A stretch of 64,000 bases of DNA, taken from the NCBI RefSeq assembly GCF_004337985.1, contig NW_021940930.1, forward strand, positions 1 to 64,000, written 5' to 3'. A program made the translations under genes and the position numbers. Numbering within the stretch: position 1 is the stretch's first letter; each line of letters begins with the position of its first letter. The DNA comes from Pyricularia pennisetigena (Eukaryota; Ascomycota; Sordariomycetes; Magnaporthales; Pyriculariaceae). A model generated the notes under the pieces. The model saw nothing but the letters and a program-made list of their open reading frames with translations, had not been told where the DNA came from and made no database searches. This document shows, in pieces, positions 43,894 through 55,900 of the stretch.

Positions 43894-44679
43894 ATGTCGG
43901 CCGGCGCTTACTCTAATACCGCCTTCAACACCAATTACGGTATTAAGGCCAGCAACGGAACCATGGGTATTCTCCGCATGGGTACGGAAGTTCTGATCAT
44001 TCAGCGCCGGCTGAAGAACGAGGAAGTTCGCGAGAATGGGGCCCCTGGTAAGCGCTCCCCTCACTCCAGCCAGCAGCCACCGCAAAAGAAATTAAGAATT
44101 TGCCCTAACCTGCACGTGCAGACACCTGGTCCTTTCCGGGTGGCGGCTTAGACCCCGACGAAACGCCAGAACAGTGTATTGTGCGCGAGATGAAGGAGGA
44201 GCTTGGCGTGGACGTGGCCATCCAGCCCATCGGCGACGAGGAGGTATGGGGCACGACCGACGACGATGTGCAGAACAAGTTGTGGCGCTGCAGTATTTTT
44301 GTCGTTGCGCAAACGAACCCCGCGCAGACCGTCAAGGTTAGTTGATCTCTTCTCCAGCTCTGCTCCAATCTTTTTCCTCCACTCTCTTTCCGAGCCATCT
44401 ATGGAATGAGTCTTTTCAAGAAAGAAACGCGGAGTGGAAAAGCTAACTTGAACCCCTCCAAACTAGATTAATGAACCGCACAAACATGTTGGCTTGAAGT
44501 GGATTGAGTGGAAGGAGATGTGGGCCCAAATCAAGGCGGAGGTAGAGGGCCACGGCGAAATCGACGAGTCGGGCGAGCTGAAGATGCGCTTTTTCCCTAC
44601 TATGAAGAACATGGTTTTGAAATACCCTAAACGCGAGGAGCCGGCTTGTTTGTCTGGGCGCTTGGGCGACCTGGCCTAA
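43894..44679 (+). CDS. NUDIX hydrolase, 193 aa, three exons
   Basis: Exons 43894-44047, 44122-44336 and 44467-44679, with in-phase joins and good GTAAGC and GTTAGT donors. The Nudix box is perfect at residues 59-81: G-x5-E-x7-REMKEELGV, spanning GGLDPDE and the REMKEE helix, which binds the metal and cleaves the pyrophosphate bond. The small size and a [13 protein letters not shown] segment near the C-terminus resemble nucleotide-sanitising Nudix proteins, but the substrate cannot be read from the sequence. It is a complete gene sitting 47 bp after the truncated Zn2Cys6 gene, on the same strand. Confidence 0.88.
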
Positions 44680-45699
44680 GTATTTGATGCGATACAGGAG
44701 AAGAAAGGATACAGGAGAAGAAAGAAGAAAAAACTATTCAACATGAGGAATTACGGAGGTGTAAATGTATGACAGTAGGGTAGCCCAGACTCTTCACACC
44801 GCTTTCAAACTTATGCCACATTTAATAGACAATACCCTGAGGGGTAGCTTTCTTTATCAGGCTCTTTTCGCTGTAACTTCAATACCTCTGTGCTTACTCT
44901 CCAATCACAGGTGCAGTTGGTCACTGCCACCGTGTGCATGTAATTTAGAATAGGAAACAAATGAGACGTAAAATTATCAAACAACGCTGCAAGGCCGGCA
45001 AATAAGAGTGCGCACTTGCTTTCTGCCCCGCTAACAGAGCTCCTGCATTTGGAATGTTTAATGGCGGTGGCAAATGTTTACCAAACGCTTACACCTTTAC
45101 AGATGCTGCCACCATGATTTAGTGGCCATGCAATACAGCCCCTGCATGTTATCAGGTCATTCTGAACCAGCTATCCTAATCCAAAACCGTTCATCTCCAG
45201 CCTAATAGGTTCTTGATTATGCAGGAGGCCCCCGATTGCCGTGGTACGCTATCCATGGGATGAGTGTTGGTAGAATGCGGCTAGTCTACATTGAAGCGTC
45301 CAATCCCTCACGAACCACTTGCGATCCTCGAAAAGAGGGTCTGTGACGTGCTGGAGTAACGGCGTCAGTCGTATCCGTCCACAAGTAAATGTCATAGTTC
45401 AAAGCCCTGACCAGAGAAAATGATATAAATTAGGTGTTTGCAATCAAACGATTAGTTAACCAGAGATCGTTGTCAAGAAAAGAATATAGTAATTCAAGCA
45501 GGGTGTAGCTTGTTGCCGGTCAGTTTTGACTTGTAAAGAGGGGGCAAGGGGGGAATATATGGGAACGCGAATGTGGCGGCAGTGGGTACCACCGCCCAGA
45601 CGCGGAATAGAAATGTTCTGCCGTGGTCTCAGCAAAACCAAGTGCTTGTGCTACCGGACGAATCACTGCTACGAGACTGCCACTCCAAAGGATAGCCGC
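44680..45699. other. no gene recognised
   Basis: Short frames only; 3' flank of the NUDIX gene. Confidence 0.45.
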
Positions 45700-46218
45700 C
45701 ATCGCGATTTTGTGAGGGGATTATATTATTGGTGAATAAATGCAAGCCTCCCGCATAGCTTTCTCCCGTGTTTGAGTCCCGTGCGATTGAGGACAAGCAA
45801 ATGGACTTTATCAACCGCTGGACGAAGCGATTTGCCCAGCGTGTTCCGACTGGTTGCACGTTCCGCGCAGCTATATGATCGGCCATTGCGGCCAAATCAG
45901 CGATCTAAGGCGGAAACCCTCGGGAATTTAAGTCCAATATGTATCGAACAACCACCCCCTCGTCGCTTTCTGTGAAGCTTTGCAATTTGGGCCGACGGTC
46001 GGCCAAAGGAGTGGCCGTTTGTTCTGTCCTGCAAGGTTGATCGCGGCATTATAAATTGCAGCGATCTTCCAAATGCTAACTTTTCCCCGATCGAAGCTCA
46101 TTCAGAGCAAGAATGATTTGCGCATCGCGATTTGTTGATTTCATAGTGAAAAAAACGCATGTTGCAATTGAAAGACGGTGTTGGGCTGAAAAATGGCCGG
46201 GGTACTGTATATCCACGT
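45700..46218 (-). pseudogene. zinc-knuckle pogo-type transposon, 5' end fragment
   Basis: The terminal repeat begins at 46218 (ACGTGGATATACAGTACC on the minus strand) next to TA at 46219-46220. The transposase start follows (MKSTNRDAQIILALNEL, ATG about 46142), then in shifting frames MPRSTLQDR, VVVRYILDLNSRGFPP and RNVQPVGTRWANRFVQR, i.e. the Psq and CENP-B/Tc5 DNA-binding region. Frameshifts and a TGA are present, and the element stops near 45700 without its catalytic half. Its 3' counterparts are at 57.6 and 59.7 kb. Confidence 0.7.
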
Positions 46219-46220
46219 TA

Positions 46221-46893
46221 TACGATTTGCATTTTCGGTGTTTAAGCCATTGAATCACCGAAGCGCAAACGTTAGTGACTGAAAAGATGGAATAAGTTTG
46301 TCTTTCTAGAAAGGGTAGCTCGTGAGATTTATGGGGCCCTCCGCCATGACTTCAGACGATAGCCAATGTATTTGTTTGCTTATCGAATGAAAGGACGAGA
46401 TGAGGGTCTACCCAGGCGACCGTAACCTGGAGGCCAAAACGACGAAGGCGCACATGCAATGGCTTGCTGGTCAAGATTCAGAGCACATTTAGCATCACAC
46501 AGGAACCGCCCTATTGGTCCCAGCGGAGTGTATGCGCCCCCTCCCCTCTCCCAAGCTTCTTTGGGTACAAGACACAAAATCCCTGTCACATTACAAACTG
46601 AGCGGCAAGCACATCAAAGCCCCACAGCACGTTTGGGCCTAGAAGCGATGCAATAATTGCAACAGGTTGAGTAACGCAATCGCTACTTGGCGTACTTTTT
46701 ACAGATTGCTCATGATAGTAGATGTGAACGTTCAATTTTGGTTAACTAATCGTGTGCGCCTCATGCAAGCCAGGTTGCGATGCATGGCCGCTGTGAAAAC
46801 CCCATTGGTTGTGTCCGGCCTGATAATGAAATTGAAGGAGCATCTTTGAGGCAACCAGTCTTCATCGGCCAAGAAATGTGGCTCATCCTTCTC
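46221..46893. other. no gene recognised
   Basis: Short frames only. It is the 3' flank of the deaminase gene on the minus strand. A 31-bp stretch near 46825-46845 resembles the gene's own coding sequence near 47291 (ATGAAATTGAAGGAGCATC). Confidence 0.35.
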
Positions 46894-48827
46894 TTACATC
46901 GAACTTCCATGCAATGACGCATACGTCCGAATTATAACGTCCACATTGTAAAGTCCCTCGTTACGTAAAAACTGCAGGCAAGCGTGAAACTGACGCTCGT
47001 TCTCAACCCTCAGACAGCGTCCCACAGCCATAAATTCCTTTTCCTCATCGAAGCATACAGCAGAACGGTTGCAGCTGTTTAAAATTCCAATCAACATTCG
47101 CCAAGAGGGCTTTTTTGCAGAATCTGTGATGTCGTCCAGAGAAACAAGGTCACGCCTATCGGTATTGTCAGCACGTGAGATGTTGAAAACAACCGATGGA
47201 GACTTTTGTGTGTTGCGACTAGCTGGCTGTGGTGTTGTTGGCAACGCATCGTCGGCCGAAGGTGACTTGGCGTTATTTTCCCATAGAGATGCTCCTTCAA
47301 TTTCATCGTCAGACCCTGAATGATCAGTCGAGTCAGAGGTACGTGTAACGACGGTGTTGCCTTCAGACCTGATAGGATCTTTCAAGCCCGACAAGGACAC
47401 TCCGGCAGTGGAGTCCAATGGAACAGAGCGATAATGTCCCAGTCGATTATTCAAGTCTCGTTTGGCGACCAACTCCATTGTTTTACTCATGTCTTTGATT
47501 ATCAACTTGTAAATTCTGTACAGTTTCGATCCCGTCGAGGGCGGAACTCTCCATGACAGGTAGAGTTTTTGATGGCAAGAAGAGACCGAGTAGGATGACG
47601 GATGGCTTAGAAGGAACCTATGGCACAAGTAACAGCTTTTCTTGCTCACCCCTATGAACCGAAACAAAGGGGCAACATTCGGATGTTGATCGTAAAAGTT
47701 GACGAGCTGCATCTCGGCGTGCACAGCAAGGTGCAGAGTACAGGCCTTCCTGAAGCGTGCTTCGGGGTCGCCAACGTTCCACACAGAAGCCATCCTCGTT
47801 GCGAATTCCTGTTCGTGTTCTCCAATTACTCTGCGGAGAACTCGACTCAATGGCCGCTCGGTATTTGGTAGCGAGAAGCGGACCTTCGGGAAGGGGCGGA
47901 CGGTCTCTATCCGCATCGGACAGAACAGTGCGGGAAATTCCGATGCAAGTTGGCATAAAGCCCTTGATGCAACTGCGTACCTCCCAAGCTTGTATAGACT
48001 GTATATAAAGCGTGGCGGCTGAGAACCTTGAGCAGAGAACGCCACATCGAGATATTTCGAGTACTCCCATTTGGCTTTCTCCGCCCATATGACGTGAGGC
48101 AATAGCTGCGAAGGGGATGCATCTGCAGATATGACAGCTGCGATTGCTTTGAAGCTGCTTATCCATGAAGAAAATTGCTGGACTTCATCGGGCTCGAAAC
48201 CCAAGGCTAGTCGCGAGAGAACTCTTTCGGTATCCGCAATTTTCGACCGAACTTTCAGGAGCTCCGCTAAGTAATGCCGGATTTTGTGAATGTCGATACG
48301 AATGATTTTTATTAAAATTTCTGTTCTTTGCGCAGATCTGAATCCTGAAAATGCATTAGTTGTGGGTTTTACAGGGGCAAAAGCGCTGTCTTACCTGTAG
48401 CGGCTATCTCGTTAAGGTCTGACATCAAGTCTTGAAGACGAAACAGCGTCGAGTCACATACACCAGCATTGCTAGCAACGCGGACTACTGTTCCGTCGGG
48501 AGCGCCTTCCTCCAAGGTTGCGGCTGATACTTTGTCTCCATTCTTGTGCGTTGAAGCCACGAGGGCCAAAGAATCGAGAAATTTTCGCTTCAGGACACTT
48601 TCACGGGATTCACCTGGGTCGGCATTGCGATCGAGACTGTTGGCGGTGGGGCTGCCGCGTACCGGATCAAGCAGGTGGAGAAGTACCGCATTCTCTATGA
48701 ACCTCTTCTGTATATTGCCCGTTATCTCATAAGCAGCCATTATGGTAGCATAGTAGCGCATCCATGGAAGAATTTGAGCAAAACCTAGCACTTTTCCACA
48801 TGAGGGTCGCAAGATGTTGCGAGCCAT
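46894..48827 (-). CDS. OTT_1508-like nucleic-acid deaminase family protein, 627 aa
   Basis: Two exons, complement join 46894-48344, 48395-48827, in phase, with donor GTAAGA and acceptor TTTTCAG. The deaminase core is at residues about 345-415: the zinc ligand and proton-shuttle motif HAEMQL at 353-358 and the cysteine pair CYLC at 382-385, preceded by GVSKKS, then the HQKLYLSWRVP segment. This is the fungal OTT_1508-like branch of the cytidine deaminase-like fold. Members are predicted nucleic-acid or nucleotide deaminases, often in expanded accessory families, with no defined substrate. The N-terminal 340 residues are helical and the C-terminal 200 are Ser/Asp-rich. All catalytic residues are intact. 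The ATG at 48827 was chosen as the first in frame. Confidence 0.8.
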
Positions 48828-49881
48828 GAGCTACAATTGGGTGCGACGTTTCCTCTTATGTTACGACACTTTCGGCTCCCCTCTAGCAAAGTGCGTGTTT
48901 TGTAAAAGGTTGTGTAGCAGTTTAATAAGTGCGAGCTCCCTGATCAAACTTCTTGTCATAATGTATCGTTTAGAACTGTGTCGATGTACCAGGCGAACTG
49001 AAATCCATTCTGGAAACGTCATTTAGCTTTCAAGAACGCCTCTGGTATGGAAAACGAAGCATCATGGTATGCTTTGTGCTTATTTTCAGGTGAGGTGAGC
49101 TGTTCAAATCGAAACCTTAATATGACTGAAGTGCGGGGAAGGCGATACGATGCCAGTGGGGAGGAGACATGCGTGTGGGACACTAAAACAAATCAGGCAT
49201 AGTTCGCAAGGCAACATGATATTGCGCTTGCGTATAAAGCTTCGATGTGGGCAGGATAGCACCTGATATAGTCTTCCTGGTTCAACTCCTAATTCTAGTG
49301 TAACTCGCAACAGCCATGGCTCGACCACTTACTTTGCGTATTCGGGAAAGGCAATCTGGTCATCAAAGAACGATAGACTGTGTACGATGGCCCTCAATCT
49401 GGGCTAGTTCCAAGTTCCAGACGAATACTAGAGTCGTATTCGGCAGCTGCTCATAGTGCTCATAAAAGTGGAGCGCGAGCCAACTGATCAAGATATTCTC
49501 GATGGGACCAAAGCAGTGTTGTAAGCGTCCCAAATGCCTTCATCTTATATCTTTGTCCAACGTCCCACCCTCCACACAATTCGCCAATCATGTGCACTTA
49601 TCAATGCGTGAGTTTTTGGACTGCAAAACCAGGCAACATGGAGAGCTAAAAAGGTTAGCGGCCGCCGTGGTAATGCGTCCAATACAAATACATGTGGTGG
49701 TTTGTCTGGAATCCACGAGTGACAAATTTTGTGGGGCATTTCACGTGCCTCAACCCAGGATGCGCCAGCGATGGGTGGTTCAGCAAGAAGATCGGAATCT
49801 GGATCCGGCAATTTCTCGGCGGCCGCTACAAGTCCATAGCTCGCCGCTTTGCGCTGTCAAGAACGCAAACATGACTAAAAT
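48828..49881. other. no gene recognised
   Basis: Short frames only, including a 132-codon frame at 49502-49900 (+) with no domain. The left end is the promoter side of the deaminase gene. Upstream exons of the PD-(D/E)XK-like gene could lie near the right end but were not found. Confidence 0.35.
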
Positions 49882-50785
49882 GGGTGGAATCAGGCTGTAA
49901 ATTACCGGCTGCTACGCCTGGCGCTTCCAGCCGATGGATTTGTTGACTTCGAGCCTTGGTAGGACCTTTTCACGTCTTGTCCGCCCAACACAATTTTGTT
50001 GCTGACCTTTTGCGTGGCCAATACTGCTTAGCACAACCGCAAGAATTACTCCCGAAATCCTCCCGAGGTCTTCTTCGTCGGGGAAAAAGGTCGATTACTG
50101 TTTTATAATCAATGGTGCGTCCGCTTTCGACCAGCCGGCTATGGAGGCGGCCAACAGGGCTGGCACATGGAAGACACCGGCACAAATCATCGAGAAACTG
50201 CGGCGCAGAACGCCCGGAACATCAATCAATCATACCGACTTTGGCCCACTGAACAAATGGCCCATCGCCCTTAGCGTCGAAACGAAAAGACCCGGCGAGT
50301 CGGGCGAGAAGGCAGAGCTGCAGGTGGGGGTCTGGCAGGCCGCACAGTGGAGGTTGCTCGAATGGCAACGGCAGGAACAAAAGCACAAACTGCAGATTTC
50401 ACGGCATTCACAACAATCACTGGCCGCTATGGATGTGGAAGACGAGAGAATTGAAGGAGAGGCGATGGTCCGGGTCATGGGCCAGAATAATGCCGCAGTT
50501 ACCGTAACCAGCCAGACCTCGATACCTCCTATCACACCTGATTTAGCGTTTCTCCCGGCACTTATAATTGTCGGCCACGACTGGAAATTCGCAGCCACGA
50601 CTCGAGAGGATTGCGATGGCGGCCGGACAGTACTGTGGACGGAATCTACGATTGGTAGCACCAGCAATCTGCTCGGCATCTATAGGATTATCTGGTGTGT
50701 CCGCCGGCTGGCAAGGTACGTAGAGGAAAGGCATTGGCCGTGGTACTCTGAGCACATTCTAGGCCTGCATCTCGAGACAGAGTGA
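49882..50785 (+). CDS. PD-(D/E)XK nuclease-like domain protein, 5' end missing
   Basis: Visible exons are about 49882-49958 and 50032-50785, joined in phase across a 73-bp intron (GTAGGA...GCTTAG). The peptide WNQAVNYRLLRLAL leads to the acidic KKVDYC motif, then SINHTDFGPLNKWPIALSVE, the ETK motif, and LQVGVWQAAQW. Later comes LPALIIVGHDWKFAATTRE and a Trp-rich C-terminus (WTESTIGSTSNLLGIYRII). This is the fungal PDDEXK-like family, in which Asp and Glu-x-Lys would be the catalytic residues. They are all present. The usual N-terminal half was not found upstream, where an in-frame TAA at about 49876 blocks extension, so the gene is partial or broken. The substrate is unknown. Confidence 0.65.
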
Positions 50786-50887
50786 CAAAACATGACAGAA
50801 ATGGGCGATGACGAGAGATAAACCGATATAAAGCCTTCTGTGTGAGGAATGATGGCGACAAGGCAGCTGTTGTATTATTAGAATTCG

Positions 50888-51102
50888 TTAAGGGATCCGC
50901 GGGGCAAAGCGCGTAGCATTAGGGGTGGGGGCTCGAGAATGCAGAGATAAAGAGCATGCGGCGAGGACTTTGCTCGAGCTTGGCGCCGATATGACAATTG
51001 TTAATGTTGCTGTCCAAACGGCTTTCGAATCCGGCGCGAGTTGGGATCGTAGCTTTGCTGATGAGCTCGGCGAGAACATTGTTGGTATAGACGCGTTATA
51101 AT
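50888..51102 (+). pseudogene. ankyrin-repeat-like remnant next to the LINE insertion
   Basis: The frame from about 50898 to the stop at 51102 contains an ankyrin-like segment (AARTLLELGADMTIVN) followed by an acidic tail. Only one repeat is visible and there is no start. Weak, but the LLELGAD core is typical. Confidence 0.4.
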
Positions 51103-51252
51103 TAAGATTCAATGTTTGCCACAGTGCTATCTGGTGAGTTCAAGCATCCTCCACCATTCATGGGTCAGACCCACCTTTGTTAGCGATTCACACCCAAACA
51201 CACCAATAAGCTTAACAGCTGAAGAATTTTCGCCCTCCGGGCGCCGGTCGTC

Positions 51253-52965
51253 ATGGCCTCACCAGAGGTCTCAAACCGCCGCGCGCGCCCGCAGAGCACG
51301 CCGCAGGCTTTTCCGCAGGGCCAGGCCGAGTCGGAACACGTGTCTTTCGATACGCGCACCGCTAACGCGCCTGAGCCGGCCGGCCGCGGAAGGTACTCCA
51401 GCCTCCCGGCCCTGGCCATCAAAACACTGCAACAGGAGCTGGAAAACGTGGAAACAGTCGGCAGCTGGCTCGAAGAGGTCTTTGCAGCCAAGCTCGAAAG
51501 CTTACAGGCCCCGGAGGACGCCGCGCTTAGGAGAATTGTTCTCGAACTTGACGATGTGATCAGCGGCTGGTTCCTCAGTCGCACCCTCCCTGAAAAAGAG
51601 CGTTCGCGCTCCCCGTCGCGTTCGCCGACCAGTTCCAGCGAAAGGCGCAGCATTTTGATTACAAGGACGGGCACGGCGTCGTCGGCCTCTAAAGGCAAAG
51701 GCACGCCCACTAACAAATCGGTCACATGGGCCGAGCGAGCCGCCACGCCACCAGCGGCGGCCCCAACGCAAATTTTAACCCCGGCCACGCGCTCGTACCC
51801 GATACGTACGACGCCCGGCAATGCACCTGACAGCTCCGCAACTCCCTCCCAATCGGGCCGGGACCGCCCCCAAGCCCCGAAACTTTTGACAGAACAGCCG
51901 TCCAACCGCATCCTGATCCGCGTAAATGACAAATTGCGGATGGTGACGAGGGAGCCATACGCGGTAACGACCAAACTGGCCGAATTGGTCTCGGTGCCAC
52001 ACAGTGAAATCCCAAACGCCAAGCGTACCCCCACGGGCTGGGGTGTTACGGTGGCCTCTGAGGAAACACGGCAAAAACTCCTCAACCCCAACGCAGTTAA
52101 GGCCATTATGGACGCATTGGACGCGCGGGAAGTCACTGTCCCGACAACCTGGCACACATACGCCGTCTCTGGAGTGCCCCGAACGCTCAATTGCCTGGAC
52201 GGAAGAAAGGACGTACATGAGGTAATCCAGGAGGAAATTACCGTGGCAGCAGGCCAGCAGCCAGTCAACTGGCATATTTCCAAGCATGGATACGACCCGC
52301 ATACGGCTGAGGGCACGTGGATAGTGTCTTTCCTTCAACCCGTAAAGCCTTTTCAGCTTTTTGGAGTGTCGAAACGTGCGCGGAAGGTTGAAAAGTCACG
52401 CAAAATTACACACCACCACGATGGCTGCCAGGGATATTGCGAAATACGTCGCTGCGTACGGCAAGCGCGTTGCGGCATATGTGGTGAAGCAAAACATGCG
52501 ACAGAGGAAGAGCCGTGCAAGGCAGCCCCCAAATGCGTTAATTGTCATGGCCATTTCCCATCCGGACATGAGAACTGCCCTGCCCGACCTTTAGTGGTAA
52601 ATGGGAAGCTTGAACGACCTTCACAGCGTAAACTAAAGGGGATCCGCAGAATCGGACGTGCCAACCGTGCCGCGATTATCAACGACCGGGCTGAGGCGGC
52701 CCGCCGAGAGCCAGCACCTGCAATCCCGGTCCTAAGCACCTCATCGCAGCATTCGCAAACCTCGAGCTCCCGATCGAGCATTTCAAACAAAAGAGCGCGG
52801 CCATGCGAGGCGGCAGGGGCGGACATCCGCAACTTCCTGCAGGTTGAACAGGAACGCGTGCACGACGAAATCGTTTGGGCAACCGAAATGGAGGAGGACG
52901 CAGCGGCTGCCGAACCTTGCCCCGCTGATGTGATAGACTTGGAAGCAACCCGTCGATTAATATGA
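51253..52965 (+). CDS. LINE ORF1 protein, 570 aa, CCHC zinc knuckles
   Basis: The first ORF of the LINE, starting at ATG 51253. The N-terminal 200 residues are Ser/Pro/Arg-rich. Near residues 395-440 lie two cysteine/histidine motifs: CGICGEAKHATEEEPC (C-x2-C-x4-H-x6-C) and then CVNCHGHFPSGHENC. This is the gag-like, RNA-binding protein that packages the LINE transcript. The C-terminus is acidic. The stop codon TGA at 52963-52965 overlaps the ATG of ORF2 by four bases, which suggests termination-reinitiation. Confidence 0.9.
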   Translation: MASPEVSNRRARPQSTPQAFPQGQAESEHVSFDTRTANAPEPAGRGRYSSLPALAIKTLQQELENVETVGSWLEEVFAAKLESLQAPEDAALRRIVLELDDVISGWFLSRTLPEKERSRSPSRSPTSSSERRSILITRTGTASSASKGKGTPTNKSVTWAERAATPPAAAPTQILTPATRSYPIRTTPGNAPDSSATPSQSGRDRPQAPKLLTEQPSNRILIRVNDKLRMVTREPYAVTTKLAELVSVPHSEIPNAKRTPTGWGVTVASEETRQKLLNPNAVKAIMDALDAREVTVPTTWHTYAVSGVPRTLNCLDGRKDVHEVIQEEITVAAGQQPVNWHISKHGYDPHTAEGTWIVSFLQPVKPFQLFGVSKRARKVEKSRKITHHHDGCQGYCEIRRCVRQARCGICGEAKHATEEEPCKAAPKCVNCHGHFPSGHENCPARPLVVNGKLERPSQRKLKGIRRIGRANRAAIINDRAEAARREPAPAIPVLSTSSQHSQTSSSRSSISNKRARPCEAAGADIRNFLQVEQERVHDEIVWATEMEEDAAAAEPCPADVIDLEATRRLI

Positions 52966-55900
52966 CGAAAAACTCGCTCGGCAACATGCAGCGGGAACGC
53001 CTCGACGTAGTTTGGGCCAACGTAGGCAAAAGGATGGGTATGCATCTGAGCCTATTGGAGCTGTGCCACCAGAGAGAAGTGGACCTGGTTAACGTCCAAG
53101 AGCCATGGTGCGGGCTAAATACGACTACACAAACGCACCCGGGCTATGATGTTTTTGCGCCAGTGGACGAATGGCACGCCAACACTTACGAAGCCATGAC
53201 TGGGCTCCGGCCCCGGGTGCTCACCTACGTCAAGAAGGGGGCAGCCCTAGGGGCCGCACAACGACGGTTACCGCAGGGCCAAAATACGCGGGATATACTC
53301 TGGCTCGAAATTAACGGAATATTGTTTGTTAACGTATATAGGGCTCCGGGCACTGAGGCCGCGCTGGAAATGGTATGCAATACCGTGCCAAATGGACCCA
53401 CGGTGCTAGGCGGCGATTTTAACGTAGCGGCTGCTGCATACCAGCCGGGCCGCGCAAACGCACGCGGAGGGGATCAACTGACGGCATGGGCGCAAGCCCA
53501 GGGGATGAGTTTCACAGGAAATATCGGCGTGCCCACCCACCGCGACGGGGGTTTACTGGATATGGTCTTTTCCAACCTCCCCAGCACAATAACTGTGGTT
53601 GACAGCAGTTTTTACACAGGCTCCGACCACGAATCCCTTTATACCACGCTGCGGACGCGCGGCGCCCCCCGCCCGGAGGCGGTCAACGTTTCGGTTAGGG
53701 ACGACCGGCTACCAAAGTTCGCGGAGCTACTTGCTTTTGGCATGCAAGACATGCCGGACCCGGGATCCGCGGCCGATGGCTACGCATTGGACGCGTGGGT
53801 AGCTGAATTTACAATTTTATGGGAGCAAGTGACGTGGGTCGTGGGTACGCCGGCGGGAAAAAGGGGCAGTTCGGCTCCCTGGTGGACCGAAAACTGCCAG
53901 CGGCTCTGGTCCGAATTCCAGCGGGTTAAACGGAGCGCTGTAAATAGGGCAGACGCCTCTGCCGAGGAAAAAGCCTATACGAAAGGGGTGCGGGCCGCGA
54001 AGCGGGAGTACTGGAGGCACCGGATCGACCAACTGCGCGACGATAAGGATTTGTGGAACATGGTGGGCTGGCTGGGAGCCGGACCACGCCTCCGGTCCCC
54101 GCCGCTGGTTATTAACGGCGAGCAAGTGAGCGAGCCTTTAGCAAAAGCGGAAGCACTGCAACGGGAGGTGCTTGGCCGATTTTCGGCGGAGGATGACCTG
54201 CAGGGAGACCCCTTGGAGGCCTGGTCGCCGGACGAGGCTAAAATCCCTTGGGACACCCAGGTTAGTGCGGAAGAGGCGGAGCGCTCCTGCATTGGGGTTA
54301 CGAGCACGTCCCCGGGCATCGACGGAATGACCGTCCGGCTACTAAAAGCCGGATGGGCTTCGTTGGCCGAGCCGGTGCGCAGGCTCTACCAACGTTGCCT
54401 GGAACTCGGACATTTCCCAGCGCCTTGGAAGAAGGCCGAAGTCGCGATGCTACCGAAAACGGGGAAGAAAGACCGGAGCAGCGTTCGATCCTGGCGGCCT
54501 ATAGCCCTCCTCTCCTGCATCGGAAAAGGCCTCGAGAGGCTCGTTGCACGCCGGATAGCTTGGGCCATACACGACAACGGGCTCCTTAGCTGCACCCACG
54601 GCGGTGCCCTACCCAAACGATCGGCGACGGATCTGGTTTGTGCCCTCGCCCACGATATCGAGCAGGCTCTAGCTCGCGGGGAGGAAGTCACCCTTGTCGC
54701 ATGCGACGTCCAAGGCGCCTTCGACGCCCTCCTCCATGGGCGATTGATACGGAAAATGCGGAGCCTCGGGTTTAGTAAAATGCTCCTCAGGTTCGTGATT
54801 AACTTTTTAAGCGGCCGCCAGGCCCGAGTCCGGCTGGAGGGTACGACCACGGGCTTTAGGCGGCTCGGGTGCGGCACCCCGCAAGGGTCTCCCCTTTCCC
54901 CGATCCTATATATGCTATATTTGGCGTATCTCGTCAAAAACGGTACGAAGTGGCGGTTGGCATATGCAGACGACGTGCTTACATGGAAATCGTCACCCTC
55001 GTTGGAGGAAAACGTACGTTGGCTGGAAGATAAACTCCGGGATATGCACGAAATTGCGGCGGAAGAGAAAATCCATTTTGCAGCGGAAAAGACAGAGGTG
55101 ATCCATATCACTAAGAAAAGGCACGGTCGCAACCCGGAAATCCGGATTAATGGTAGAACGGTTACCCCGGTCCAACTACCGGGCGGTCGACGCGGACAAA
55201 GCGCCTCCGGGGCCGAGCGCTACCCGGGCATGCGTTGGCTTGGTTTTTGGTTCAGCCGACGGCTAGACGGGCGCCGCCACGTGGCCGAAAGGGCTGCCAA
55301 AGCAATGGCGGTCGCTGCTCACCTCAAAGGCTTTGGGGCAGTAAAATACGGACCGCCTGCGGCTGCACTTCGCAAGGCAGCGGTGGCATGCGTGGGTTCC
55401 TCGGCCACCTACGCAGCCGAGGCATGGTACAACCCAGCGCACAAACAAAGAGGACTCCTCAAAGCACTGAACAAACCGCTGGTTTTAGCGGCACGGGCAA
55501 TCCTCCCGGCGTATAAAACCACCCCCTCGTCCACTGTTCTCAGGGACGCAGGATTACCCTCGGCCCGCGTCGCGCTGGCCTACACCCGCCTGAAATACGG
55601 CGCCCGACTAAGGCTCGCGGACAAGGGGCACCCCCTTGTCAGCCGCCTGCGTGAAACACCTCGTGCCCGCAACTCGGGCCATTCGGCCACAACCCTGCAA
55701 ACGGCTGCACAACTTCTCCCGCGGATCCGGAGACTAGAGTTGCGCGCACCTCGCAATGCCCCGGATTCTCGCACTGACCCCACCGGAGGAGTCCCGAAAG
55801 AGGAAGCGGCCCGCCGCTTTATCGAATGGCTGGACATGGTATCACCTGACGATATCGTGGTATATACGGATGGTTCGGAAAAACACGAAAACAACTGCGT

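Noticed and set aside
51180..52316. 378-codon minus-strand ORF
   Set aside because: Antisense of LINE ORF1 in GC-rich DNA; shadow frame.
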